Shown: positions 1 to 8,251 of the stretch, in pieces | Position numbering within the stretch: the first letter of the stretch is position 1 | How the letters are laid out: every line of letters begins with the position of its first letter | Source of the DNA: Brevundimonas sp. NIBR10 | Lineage (GTDB): Bacteria > Pseudomonadota > Alphaproteobacteria > Caulobacterales > Caulobacteraceae | Direction: 5' to 3' | DNA: 64,000 bases | NCBI RefSeq assembly: GCF_027912515.1 | Contig: NZ_CP115464.1 | Coordinates: 1,860,001 to 1,924,000, forward strand | Notes under the pieces: generated by a model | Databases searched by the model: none | Told to the model about the DNA's origin: nothing | What the model saw: the letters and a program-made list of their open reading frames with translations, nothing else | Translations under genes and position numbers: made by a program

Positions 1-525
1 CAGGCCGGACTCGTCCTCGATCCGCTTCTGGAGCCGGATCAATTGGAGGGCGGCGGGCCCGCCGTTGAGGCGTTCGGTGCCGGAAAGATCGATCCAGGCT
101 TCGTCCAGCGACAGGGTCTGGACCAGCGGCGTCAGTTCGCGGACGAAGCCGAAAATGCGGCCGCTCTCGTGAACGTATTTGGTGAAGTCGGGCTTGATGA
201 CCACGGCCTCGGGACAGGCCTTCAGCGCCTTGAACATCGGCATGGCCGAGCCGACGCCATACAGCCGGGCGACATAGCAGGCGGTCGAGACCACGCCCCT
301 TACCCCGCCGCCGATGATGACGGGCTTGTCGCGCAGTTCGGGCCGGTCGCGTTTTTCGACCGAGGCATAGAAGGCGTCGCAATCCAGGTGGGCCAGCGTC
401 AGGGTGTCGAGTTCGGGGTCGCAGACGAGGCGCCTGGAGCCACACGCCGGACAGCGGCTGTCGCCCGGAGACTCTGCCCCGGTCCACAGACAATCCCGAC
501 AGATGGCCGTGATGGCCAAGACCAT
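1..525 (-). CDS. dinB: DNA polymerase IV (Y-family), N-terminal part
   Basis: This is the N-terminal 175 residues of a Y-family translesion DNA polymerase; the gene runs off the left edge of the window. The palm signatures are visible: [12 protein letters not shown] near residue 48, carrying the first catalytic aspartate, and [12 protein letters not shown] near residue 140, carrying the DE pair. About 40 residues precede the usual polymerase start and contain CRDC (residues 9-12) and CPAC (25-28), which looks like a small zinc ribbon. The ATG at 523-525 was chosen because the ribbon cysteines are in frame with the polymerase. It diverges from divK and shares an intergenic region of about 160 bp with it. 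Confidence 0.9.
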   Translation of the reverse strand, partial: MVLAITAICRDCLWTGAESPGDSRCPACGSRRLVCDPELDTLTLAHLDCDAFYASVEKRDRPELRDKPVIIGGGVRGVVSTACYVARLYGVGSAMPMFKALKACPEAVVIKPDFTKYVHESGRIFGFVRELTPLVQTLSLDEAWIDLSGTERLNGGPAALQLIRLQKRIEDESGL

Positions 526-683
526 TCCCCCTACCGAACGTGAGCCTCTGGTCGAATCCCGGTGCCGGTCGGCACCCGCTTCACGTGACCTTAAGAGTGG
601 AGGGCGCAGGTTGCGAGGACAGAAGGCGAAGACGCCTCTCGATAAGCACGCCGCCAAAACGGGGGCGGACAGGCCGGGTGATG

Positions 684-1049
684 ATGTCCAAGAAAGTCCT
701 CATCGTCGAGGATAACGAGCTGAACATGAAGCTGTTTCATGATCTGCTCGACTCGCAAGGGTACCAGACGCTGCAGACCCGCGAGGGTTTGCAGGCGATG
801 GCCCTGGCGCGTCAGCACTCGCCCGACCTGATCCTGATGGATATCCAGCTGCCCGAGATCTCGGGCCTGGAAGTCACCAAATGGCTGAAGGACGACGAGG
901 AGCTGGCTCACATCCCGGTCATCGCCGTCACGGCCTTTGCGATGAAGGGCGACGAGGAACGGATCCGGCAGGGTGGCTGCGAGGCCTATATCTCCAAGCC
1001 CATATCGGTGATGCATTTTCTCGAAACCGTCCGGAAGCACCTGGGGTAA
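684..1049 (+). CDS. divK: Single-domain response regulator DivK
   Basis: This is a stand-alone receiver domain of 121 residues. In Caulobacter, DivK controls cell-fate asymmetry by acting on the DivJ/PleC kinases and DivL, and so lowers CtrA activity. The acidic pocket (E9, D10), the phospho-acceptor D53 in [10 protein letters not shown], and the K of YISKPIS are all present. The sequence follows Caulobacter DivK closely as I know it, including [14 protein letters not shown]. An in-frame ATG lies one codon upstream at 681. I chose 684 because it matches the family N-terminus; the longer frame upstream has no family support. pleD follows after 6 bp, so the two are very probably co-transcribed. 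Confidence 0.96.
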   Translation: MSKKVLIVEDNELNMKLFHDLLDSQGYQTLQTREGLQAMALARQHSPDLILMDIQLPEISGLEVTKWLKDDEELAHIPVIAVTAFAMKGDEERIRQGGCEAYISKPISVMHFLETVRKHLG

Positions 1050-1055
1050 AGTGTA

Positions 1056-2420
1056 ATGACCGCGCGTATCCTTGTGGTCGACGACGTGCCCGCCAACGTC
1101 CGGCTGCTCGAAGCCAAGCTGACGATCGAATACTATGACGTGGTGTCCTGCCACGACGGCCAGACCGCGCTGAAGCTGGCGGCGGCGGAAAAGCCCGACA
1201 TCATCCTGCTGGACGTCATGATGCCCGGCATGGACGGGTTCGAGGTGTGCCGACGGCTGAAGGCGGATGCCGAGACGCGGCATATTCCGGTGGTGCTGGT
1301 CACGGCGCTGGACGGCCGCGAGGACCGGATCAAGGGGCTGGATGCCGGGGCCGACGACTTCCTGACCAAGCCGCTGGACGACGTGGTGCTGTTCGCGCGC
1401 GTGCGTTCGCTGGTGCGGCTGAAGCTGATCATGGATGAACTGCGCGAGCGCGAGGAGAGCGGTCGGCGGATGGGGGTCTCGACCGACGGTGCCGCGCGGT
1501 TGCGGGGGTCTGGCGGACGGGTCCTGATCGTCGACGACAATGCCCGCCAGGCGGCCAAGGTCATGGAAGAGCTGTCGCGGGAACATCGTCCGGTGATCGA
1601 GACGGACGCAGGCGCTGCTCTGGTGGCGTCACGCGGCCTGATCGACCTGATGATCGTCAATATCGCGGCCCAGGGCTTCGACGGCCTGCGGCTGATCGCC
1701 CAGATCCGCTCGGTCGAGGCGACCCGGCACCTGCCGATCCTGGCCATCGTCGAGACGAGCGAACGGCCGAGATTGCTGAAAGCGCTGGAGCTGGGCGTCA
1801 ACGACATCCTGTCCCGGCCGGTTGATTCCGAGGAGCTGGCGGCGCGGGCCCGGACCCAGATCCGGCGCAAGCGCTACACCGACTTCCTGAGGGAAAAGCT
1901 GGACTACAGCCTGGAGATGGCGGTGACCGACGCCCTGACCGGCCTGCATAACCGGCGCTATATGTCGGGCCAGCTGCGGGCCTTCGTTCAGCGGGCCAAC
2001 CACGGCGGCGATCCGGTGGCGGTGCTGGTGCTCGACATCGACCACTTCAAGGCAGTCAATGATGGATTCGGCCACGACGCCGGCGACGAGGTGCTGAGCG
2101 AATTCGCCGTGCGACTGGCCACCAATGTGCGCGCCGTCGACCTGCCCTGCCGTCTGGGCGGGGAGGAGTTCGTGGTGGTGATGCCCGATACCAGCCTGGA
2201 GGACGCGCACCGCATCGCCGACCGTATCCGCCGTGACGTCGGCTCGGCACCGTTCCGCGTGATGGGCGGGCGCGAGCATCTGACCATCACCGTCTCCGTC
2301 GGGGTGGCGGCGTCGCTGGGCGAGGGCGACACGCCCGAGGCCCTGCTGAAACGTGCCGACGAGGGCGTCTATGAGGCCAAGGCCTCGGGCCGCAACCGGG
2401 TCATCGCCCGCGCCGCCTGA
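1056..2420 (+). CDS. pleD: Diguanylate cyclase response regulator PleD
   Basis: This 454-residue protein has the PleD architecture REC-REC-GGDEF and makes cyclic di-GMP from GTP when phosphorylated; in Caulobacter it drives the swarmer-to-stalked transition. The first receiver has D9/D10 and the phospho-acceptor D53 in LLDVMMPG. The second receiver, from about residue 153, has an asparagine (MIVNIAAQ) where the acceptor aspartate should be, as expected for the adaptor domain. The cyclase active site reads GGEEF. RAVD five residues before it matches the RxxD product-inhibition site. It lies directly downstream of divK. Its stop is 6 bp from the stop of a convergent gene. Confidence 0.97.
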   Translation: MTARILVVDDVPANVRLLEAKLTIEYYDVVSCHDGQTALKLAAAEKPDIILLDVMMPGMDGFEVCRRLKADAETRHIPVVLVTALDGREDRIKGLDAGADDFLTKPLDDVVLFARVRSLVRLKLIMDELREREESGRRMGVSTDGAARLRGSGGRVLIVDDNARQAAKVMEELSREHRPVIETDAGAALVASRGLIDLMIVNIAAQGFDGLRLIAQIRSVEATRHLPILAIVETSERPRLLKALELGVNDILSRPVDSEELAARARTQIRRKRYTDFLREKLDYSLEMAVTDALTGLHNRRYMSGQLRAFVQRANHGGDPVAVLVLDIDHFKAVNDGFGHDAGDEVLSEFAVRLATNVRAVDLPCRLGGEEFVVVMPDTSLEDAHRIADRIRRDVGSAPFRVMGGREHLTITVSVGVAASLGEGDTPEALLKRADEGVYEAKASGRNRVIARAA

Positions 2421-2426
2421 TCGGCC

Positions 2427-3758
2427 TCAATCCGTTCGGCGCGCACGCATCGGCGGCCCGCCGATCGCGATCAGGTCGAAGCTGACGGCACGACCGTCCT
2501 GAACCGTGAATCGATAGCGCCGCGACGGATCGCCGACCACGCTGAACAGGTCGTCGCCAAGCGGTGCCAGCATGACGGGCGGGCGGCGGCCGCTCATGAT
2601 GGCCAACTGCCCATCGACCAGGCCTACGGTGCGTTCGCCGTAGTTCCCGACGTAAGGATTCAGGTCGACGGGCGCATTCGAGGCCCGCAGCGCCTCAAGG
2701 GCCCAGGCGGCGTCGGTGCGTTGGCCGTCGTTCGAGACGATGGTCTGAAGCGCGAGTTCCCGCGCCTTTCGCAGCGCCTGGTCCCAGGGCGTGGCGACGT
2801 CGGGCTGGACCCCCGTGCCCTCCCAGTTTCGCCCGGTGATCGGATTGACCGGCGAGCCGCCCGAGACGAAGACCGCGAACCCGCCCCCGGCCGGCACCAT
2901 CCCGCCCGGATTGGCCGCGCCGCCCGTCGCGTCGCCGACGATGGTGGCGCGCTTCGTCGCCTGCATCGTGTAGGGAAAGGCTTCCGCCGCCGACCCGGAC
3001 CGGGCGCTGGTCAGGATATAGACCGGGGTGGTCAGGCGCGGTTCGGGAAAGAAGACGCCCGGGGCCTCGCTCTCGGTCCCCGCGCGGCTGTGGAAGATGT
3101 TGTAGATCGGCGCATCGGCCGGGGTGAAGGCGCTGACCAGATAGCCGACCATCGACGGGGCACCGCCGCCGTTGTTGCGCACGTCGAAGATGACCGCATC
3201 GGCATCCGCGACAAAGGCCAGGGCGCTGTCGGCGGCCTTGCGGGCCGGATCGTCGGGGTCGGCGAAGTCGATGCCGTAGAAGCCGGTGATCTCCACATAG
3301 CCGATATTGCCGGGCAGGATTTCCGCCCGACGGAATCCGTAGTGGCTGCGTGCCTCGGGCGAGGCTCCCGGGGTGCGAGGGCCGGGCGGGGGGCCGGGCG
3401 GACGGGGCCCGGGGCGTGGACCCACGGCAGCCGGATCATGGACGACGTTGAAATGGGCGTCCTCGGGCTTGAGACGCGCGGTCAGGGCGGCGGCGAGGTC
3501 GGGCCCGTCGGTCAGGGTGTCAAAAGCGCCGGTCGAAGCCTCGGCCTCCAGCGCATCGGCGATCCGGGCACCCTTGGCCGGGTCGAAATAGAGGTCGCGG
3601 ATGCGGGTCGCGATCGCCGAGACGGTCTGACGCGGTGACTGCTGTGCCGCTGCCGGCGCTTCCTGGGCCAGGGCCGGCAAGGCGACCAGGGGCGGCAAGG
3701 CCGTCGCGGCGGACAAGGCGAAGGCCAGGCTCAGGGTGGCGGGGCGAAGGCGGATCAT
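2427..3758 (-). CDS. S41 family peptidase, exported
   Basis: This 443-residue protein has a signal peptide ending near LPALAQE (residues 28-33), so it should act in the periplasm. A helical N-terminal S41-type domain (about 42-110) is followed by a Pro/Gly-rich linker (about 112-133) and the protease core. The core includes IFDVRNNGGG near residue 195 and TSARSGSAAEAF with the probable nucleophile S256. I see no clear PDZ domain, unlike the two S41 proteins encoded about 4 kb away. Its start is 12 bp after the stop of the histidine kinase on the same strand, so it is probably the third gene of a regulator-kinase-protease operon. The substrate is unknown. Confidence 0.88.
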   Translation of the reverse strand: MIRLRPATLSLAFALSAATALPPLVALPALAQEAPAAAQQSPRQTVSAIATRIRDLYFDPAKGARIADALEAEASTGAFDTLTDGPDLAAALTARLKPEDAHFNVVHDPAAVGPRPGPRPPGPPPGPRTPGASPEARSHYGFRRAEILPGNIGYVEITGFYGIDFADPDDPARKAADSALAFVADADAVIFDVRNNGGGAPSMVGYLVSAFTPADAPIYNIFHSRAGTESEAPGVFFPEPRLTTPVYILTSARSGSAAEAFPYTMQATKRATIVGDATGGAANPGGMVPAGGGFAVFVSGGSPVNPITGRNWEGTGVQPDVATPWDQALRKARELALQTIVSNDGQRTDAAWALEALRASNAPVDLNPYVGNYGERTVGLVDGQLAIMSGRRPPVMLAPLGDDLFSVVGDPSRRYRFTVQDGRAVSFDLIAIGGPPMRARRTD

Positions 3759-3770
3759 CGCAGGTCTCCG

Positions 3771-5360
3771 TCAGGCGAGAGGAAGGGTCAGGCGGGCGAT
3801 CAGGCCGCCTTCGGGGCGGGGGATCAGGACCACGTCGCCGCCGTGGGCGCGGGCGACCTGGCGGGCGACGGTCAGGCCGAGGCCGGCACCGCCCGTCTCG
3901 CGATTGCGGGAGCGTTCGGCGCGGGCAAAGGGCTCGAAGACGGTTTCCAGGTCGTCGGCGGGCAGGCCGGGGCCGTCGTCCTCGACCAGGACGACCGCGC
4001 GACCGTCCTGGGTCAAAGTGGTGACGCGGGCCACGCCGCCGTATTTCACTGCATTGCCGATCAGATTGGCCAGGGCGCGGCGCAGGCCGGCGGGGTCGCC
4101 CTGGACGGCCAGGGTCGGGCCTTCGGTGAAGCCGACAGGCTCGCCGGTGTCCGAAAATCCTGCGGCGCAGTCGGCGGTCAGGGTGGTCAGGTCGAGCGGC
4201 TCGCGCCGGTCGGGGGCCGCCTCGCCGCGCACATAGGCCATGGCCTGGCCGATCAGGGCGTCCATCTCCTCGACATCGGCGGCCATCCGGTCGCGCAGGG
4301 CCTCAGGGGCCTGTTCCGCGCGAAACCGCAACCGGGTCAGGGGGGTGCGCAGGTCGTGGGCGATGGCGGCGACCGTCTGGGTGCGGCGTCGGATATGGTC
4401 GCGCAGCTTGGCCTGCATGTCGTTGAAGGCAGTGATGGCGGTGCGCACTTCGCGGGGCCCCGATGGCTTCAGCGGCTCGGCATCGGGGTCGGCCCCCAGC
4501 CGTTCGGCGGCCTCGGCGAAGACGCGGATCGGACGGGTCAGCCGCCGCGCCATGAACCAGACCAGGGGTGCCAGCAGCAGCATGGAGATGCCCATCGACA
4601 GCAGCAGCCGCATCTGGGACGGCGACAGCAGGTCGTGGGGTGGCTCGACGATGGCCCAGCGGCCGTCCGGTTGCTGGAAGGAGGCGGTGAAGGGTGGGAA
4701 GCTGAGGCGATCGAACACGGCCAACTGATCGACCTGAATCCGCGACGGGCCGGTCCGGGTTTCCGTGCGGCTGACGACGATATTGGAGACTGCGCCCGCG
4801 ACCGGGTCCGGCGTCCGACCGGCTTCAGGCTGGGCAGGGCCCTGACCTGCCGAGAGCCCGACAATGCGTGTCGTGGATTGGGTCTCGACAAAGTCTTGCG
4901 GCTTGGGCGGGCGCGTCATGACGATCACCCCGCCCGGGCCAAACGGCTCACGTCCGCCCGGCCGGTCCGCCGGGCGGTGGTCGAACAGGACCCGTCCAGC
5001 GCCGTCCCTGCGGCTCCATCCTGGGCCCTGGGTGGTCTCGACCCGCACCCTGTCCGGTGTGGTGCCCAGCCTGCGGGCCAGGGTGGTTTCGAGAGCCAGG
5101 GTCAAGGGATCGTTCGGCCTGTCCGCTGACCTCGAAGAGGCGGGGTGATCGGCAAGGCGGCGTTTCAAGGTCTTGCCGTCGGTGGTCTCGGCGGCTTCGC
5201 CTTTCAGGGCGCTGGCGGCAGCCTCCATGCTGAACCCCTGGGGCCTCGGCTCGGGGGCGAGGACGACCACGGCGAAGGCGACCGCCTGGGACAGGATCAC
5301 GGCGACCGCGACCAGCAGGGCGACCTGAACCATCACCGAAATCGAGGCAGGGCGTTTCAA
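3771..5360 (-). CDS. Membrane sensor histidine kinase (HAMP, HisKA, HATPase)
   Basis: This 529-residue EnvZ/QseC-type sensor kinase has a transmembrane helix at about residues 8-35, a periplasmic domain of roughly 210 residues, a second transmembrane helix near 250-272, and then HAMP. The dimerisation helix carries AIAHDLRTPLTRL with the phospho-acceptor H335. The ATPase has an N-box (NLIGNAVKYGG), DDGPGLP and GGAGLGLTVAR. The start overlaps the last four bases of the response regulator gene, so the two should be translationally coupled. The signal is unknown. The downstream S41 protease suggests a link to envelope protein turnover, which is inference. Confidence 0.93.
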   Translation of the reverse strand: MKRPASISVMVQVALLVAVAVILSQAVAFAVVVLAPEPRPQGFSMEAAASALKGEAAETTDGKTLKRRLADHPASSRSADRPNDPLTLALETTLARRLGTTPDRVRVETTQGPGWSRRDGAGRVLFDHRPADRPGGREPFGPGGVIVMTRPPKPQDFVETQSTTRIVGLSAGQGPAQPEAGRTPDPVAGAVSNIVVSRTETRTGPSRIQVDQLAVFDRLSFPPFTASFQQPDGRWAIVEPPHDLLSPSQMRLLLSMGISMLLLAPLVWFMARRLTRPIRVFAEAAERLGADPDAEPLKPSGPREVRTAITAFNDMQAKLRDHIRRRTQTVAAIAHDLRTPLTRLRFRAEQAPEALRDRMAADVEEMDALIGQAMAYVRGEAAPDRREPLDLTTLTADCAAGFSDTGEPVGFTEGPTLAVQGDPAGLRRALANLIGNAVKYGGVARVTTLTQDGRAVVLVEDDGPGLPADDLETVFEPFARAERSRNRETGGAGLGLTVARQVARAHGGDVVLIPRPEGGLIARLTLPLA

Positions 5361-6091
5361 GCGCGTCGCCCGACGATGACGGCGGGTCGTTCCACCTTGA
5401 TGTCGAACCGATAGCCCTCGCCGCGCAGGGTCTGGATCATCTCAAGGCCCGAGCCGTCGTCGAGCTTCTTTCTCAGGCGGCTGATCTGGACGTCCATGGC
5501 GCGGTCGAAGACGTCGGCGTCGGACCCGCGCGCGGCCTCCAGCAGCTGGTCGCGGGTCAGGATGCGCCCCGGTCGTTCGGCGAAGGTGCGCAGCAGGGCG
5601 AACTCTCCCGCCGACAGGCCGACGACCTGACCGTCCGGCCGGGTCAGCTCGCGCCGCATCAGGTCCAGGGTCCAGCCGGCGAAACGCAGGGCGTGGTCGG
5701 CGGGGACGGTGGTGTCCTCGCGCGGGCGACGCAGGACGGCGCGGACCCGGGCCAGCAGTTCGCGGGGATTGCACGGCTTGGCCAGATAGTCGTCGGCCCC
5801 GAGTTCCAGCCCCACGATCCGGTCGGTGTCCTCGCCCATGGCGCTGAGCATGACGATCGGAGGACCCGCCCGCGACAGCCGGCGCACGACCGACAGCCCG
5901 TCCTCGCCGGGCATCATCAGATCGAGCACGATCAGGTCGACCAGGGCCGTCGCCAGCGACCGGTCCATCTCGGCGGCGGAGGCCGCCGTGGCGACGTCAT
6001 AGCCATGCTGGGTCAGGTAATCGCTCAGGACTTCGCGAATGCCGGGGTCATCATCGACGACCAGAATGCGGGCGGAGGTATCCAGGGACAT
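5357..6091 (-). CDS. OmpR-family response regulator
   Basis: This 244-residue protein has a receiver domain with D14/D15, phospho-acceptor D57 in VLDLMMPGEDG, and the conserved lysine in YLAKPCNPREL. A winged-helix DNA-binding domain follows, with RDQLLEAARG and the typical ending QTLRGEGYRF. It is the partner of the kinase encoded next to it (4-base overlap) and leads the three-gene minus-strand operon. The divergent EF-hand gene starts 127 bp away, and the gap contains a perfect TTTCAG-cc-CTGAAA inverted repeat that could be its own binding site. Confidence 0.94.
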   Translation of the reverse strand: MSLDTSARILVVDDDPGIREVLSDYLTQHGYDVATAASAAEMDRSLATALVDLIVLDLMMPGEDGLSVVRRLSRAGPPIVMLSAMGEDTDRIVGLELGADDYLAKPCNPRELLARVRAVLRRPREDTTVPADHALRFAGWTLDLMRRELTRPDGQVVGLSAGEFALLRTFAERPGRILTRDQLLEAARGSDADVFDRAMDVQISRLRKKLDDGSGLEMIQTLRGEGYRFDIKVERPAVIVGRRA

Positions 6092-6125
6092 CCGATCCTT
6101 ATGCCGCGTCCGGCCGACACCGTCA

Positions 6126-6139
6126 TTTCAGCCCTGAAA
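6126..6139. promoter_or_regulatory. Candidate operator, TTTCAG-cc-CTGAAA
   Basis: A perfect 6-bp inverted repeat with a 2-bp spacer lies between the divergent response regulator and EF-hand genes. A further CTGAAAT copy sits at 6155-6161, in direct orientation 21 bp after the right arm. Spaced half-sites of this kind are expected for OmpR-family regulators. That the neighbouring regulator binds here is inference. Confidence 0.4.
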
Positions 6140-6218
6140 CATTTATCAGACCGACTGAAATCCCCAGGCAAGGCCAGGGTGGTGAAACCGGGTCACAACA
6201 ACACGAGGATTCCTCTCC

Positions 6219-6893
6219 ATGCTGATCGTCCTGACCCTCGCCGCCGCCGTCGCCGGCCAGTCCGCACCGCCTGCGCCACCGGCGACCGAGACGCGCCACG
6301 AGGTCCGCATCGTCACCACCGGCGGCCCGGGTGGACATCCCGACATGGACAAGAATGACGACGGCTTCGTCACCCGAGAGGAGTTCACGGCACCCCAGAC
6401 GGCGGCCTTCGACATGCTCGACACCAATTCCGACGGCCGGGTCTCGACGGAGGAGTTCGCCTCGGGCCGCGCCGCCGCCCATGTGATCCTGGGTGGGCCG
6501 GGTGGGCCTGGTGGTGCCAGTGGGCCGATGCGCTTTCAGATGAGCGGCCCGGGTGCCCCCGGCGGTCACGGACCGATGGGCGAGGGCAATGTGACGGTGA
6601 TCCGTCGCGGCGGCCCCGATGGCGGCATGGCTCACATGGGCCCCATGGGCGCCGGCCGGAACGTCCAGATCCACACGATCGGCGGCCCCGGTCCTGACGG
6701 CCCCGGCGACCTCGACAAGGACGGCGACGGCAAGGTGTCTGAGGCCGAGTTCCTGGCACCCCTGCGCGACGCCTTCCAGCGCATGGACGCCGATCGCTCG
6801 GGCTCGCTGGAAGCCGGCGAGCATGGCCCGGGCGGCAATGCCAACGTCTTCATCATGCGTCGCGACGGGCCAGACACGCCGTCTGCGGACTGA
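6219..6893 (+). CDS. Exported EF-hand calcium-binding protein
   Basis: This 224-residue protein begins with a short hydrophobic signal (LIVLTLAAAVAGQS), so it is probably periplasmic. It has two EF-hand pairs separated by a Gly/Pro/Met/His-rich linker of about 90 residues. The first pair has loops DKNDDGFVTREE and DTNSDGRVSTEE. The second has DKDGDGKVSEAE and DADRSGSLEAGE. All four loops keep acidic or polar residues at the calcium-coordinating positions. It diverges from the two-component operon and is followed, 44 bp later and on the same strand, by two S41 peptidases. A role in sensing calcium or metal in the envelope is inference. Confidence 0.87.
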   Translation: MLIVLTLAAAVAGQSAPPAPPATETRHEVRIVTTGGPGGHPDMDKNDDGFVTREEFTAPQTAAFDMLDTNSDGRVSTEEFASGRAAAHVILGGPGGPGGASGPMRFQMSGPGAPGGHGPMGEGNVTVIRRGGPDGGMAHMGPMGAGRNVQIHTIGGPGPDGPGDLDKDGDGKVSEAEFLAPLRDAFQRMDADRSGSLEAGEHGPGGNANVFIMRRDGPDTPSAD

Positions 6894-6895
6894 TC

Positions 6896-6909
6896 GTCAC
6901 GAACGTGAC
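6896..6909. promoter_or_regulatory. Inverted repeat GTCACG-aa-CGTGAC
   Basis: A perfect 6-bp inverted repeat begins two bases after the stop codon of the EF-hand gene and lies about 30-40 bp before the starts of the next S41 gene. It may be an operator for the downstream pair. It is too short, and lacks a T-run, to be a convincing terminator. Confidence 0.3.
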
Positions 6910-6937
6910 TTGAGCGTTCCGGTCAGGCTGACATAGG

Positions 6938-8251
6938 GTGGCGGTGATGTTTCCCGCCACCCGCTCTCTTCGGCTCCCGAGCCACCGGTGCCCGGCGTTT
7001 GGTCCTGCGCGTGGCCTCGCGCTGATTCTGGCCGGCGTCTTGGCTGTGGTCGGGGCCGCGCCGGCCACGGCGGGTGAGCTCGCGTCGACGCCCGTTGTCG
7101 TCGCAGCCCCGCTCGACCGGGCGCGGGCGGAGATGAACCAGCGGGTCTTCGACCGGGTCTGGAGCGAAGTCCGAACCCAGTATTACGACCCGACGATCCA
7201 TGGTCTGGACTGGACCGAGGCGCGCCGCACCTATCGTCCCGACGCCCTGGCAGCCCGCGACGACGGCCAGCTGTACCGCGTGATCGACCAGATGCTGGAC
7301 CTGCTCGACGACGATCATGCGGGCGCGGCACCGCCGGCCGTGGCGCGGCGCCAGGACGCCCAGCGGCGTCGGCGGGCCGTGATGGGCGTGACCCTCTATC
7401 CCCAGGACGACGGCGGCTACCGGATCGAGCGGGTCCGCCCCGGTTCCCCGGCCGAGGCGGCGGGTGTGCGCGTCGGCTGGCGGCTGGCGGGTGACGGCAC
7501 CGGCGGCTGGTCCCCGGATCGCGAGGTGGTGGACGGCCAGTCGCTGACCCTGACCTTCACGGATACGGACGGCGTGCGTCGTGACGTGACCCTGACCCCA
7601 CGCGAGATGGACCCCTTGCCGGCCTTCGTCGCCGACCGGTCGCGTCCGGACGTGCTGGTGCTGCGCATCGAGGGGTTCGAGCCCGGTCTGGGCCGCTGGA
7701 TGGGGGCGCAGCTGGCCGACCTGTCGCCGGACACGGCCGTGGTCCTGGACATGCGCGACAATCCCGGCGGCCTGCTGATGGAGGCCGATGCCGTGCTGTC
7801 CTGTTTCCTGCCCGACCGTATGGCCTGGGCGACGCGGACCAACCGGTCAGGACGAGCGGCGACGCTGCGCGTGCGAGAGGCCTGTGGCGGGCGGACCGAA
7901 CCGGCGACTAATGCCCTGGCCGTGCTGGTCGATGGATCGACCCGCAGCGCCGCCGAACTGACCCCCGCCGCCTTGCAGGAGGCCGGGCGGGCCATCGTGG
8001 TCGGAGAGCGGACGGCCGGGGCGGTGCTGATCTCTCAGGATACGCCCCTGCCGGACGGCGGGCGACTGACGCTCAGCCGCGCCGATTTCGTGACGGCAGG
8101 CGGCGTGCGGCTTGAGAAGCGCGGCGTCGATCCCGACCTGGTCGTCGCTGATGCGGAGCGCGAACCGGACGCGGCGGACGAGGCCCTGCTGGCCGCCATC
8201 GCCGCCTTGCGAACCTCTGCAACCGTCGGCGCGAGGCCGGATGTCAACTGA
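6938..8251 (+). CDS. S41 family peptidase with PDZ domain, exported
   Basis: This is a C-terminal-processing-type protease of 437 residues, counted from GTG at 6938. An in-frame ATG at 6947 is an equally good start. A hydrophobic export signal (about 26-46, ending APATAGE) is followed by an S41 N-terminal helical region, a PDZ domain (about 148-200, with VRPGSPAEAAGVRVG) and the protease core. The core has LDMRDNPGG near 275 and STRSAAE with probable nucleophile S337, then GERTAGAV. The next S41 gene overlaps its end by 11 bp, so the two are probably co-expressed paralogues. Confidence 0.9.
   Translation: MAVMFPATRSLRLPSHRCPAFGPARGLALILAGVLAVVGAAPATAGELASTPVVVAAPLDRARAEMNQRVFDRVWSEVRTQYYDPTIHGLDWTEARRTYRPDALAARDDGQLYRVIDQMLDLLDDDHAGAAPPAVARRQDAQRRRRAVMGVTLYPQDDGGYRIERVRPGSPAEAAGVRVGWRLAGDGTGGWSPDREVVDGQSLTLTFTDTDGVRRDVTLTPREMDPLPAFVADRSRPDVLVLRIEGFEPGLGRWMGAQLADLSPDTAVVLDMRDNPGGLLMEADAVLSCFLPDRMAWATRTNRSGRAATLRVREACGGRTEPATNALAVLVDGSTRSAAELTPAALQEAGRAIVVGERTAGAVLISQDTPLPDGGRLTLSRADFVTAGGVRLEKRGVDPDLVVADAEREPDAADEALLAAIAALRTSATVGARPDVN

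Noticed and set aside
549..560. tRNA-like GGTCGAATCCC between dinB and divK
   Set aside because: It resembles a T-arm, but no acceptor stem, anticodon arm or D-arm can be assembled around it.
591..594. TTAA upstream of divK as a CtrA site
   Set aside because: The CtrA box needs a second TTAA 7 bp away; neither side has one.
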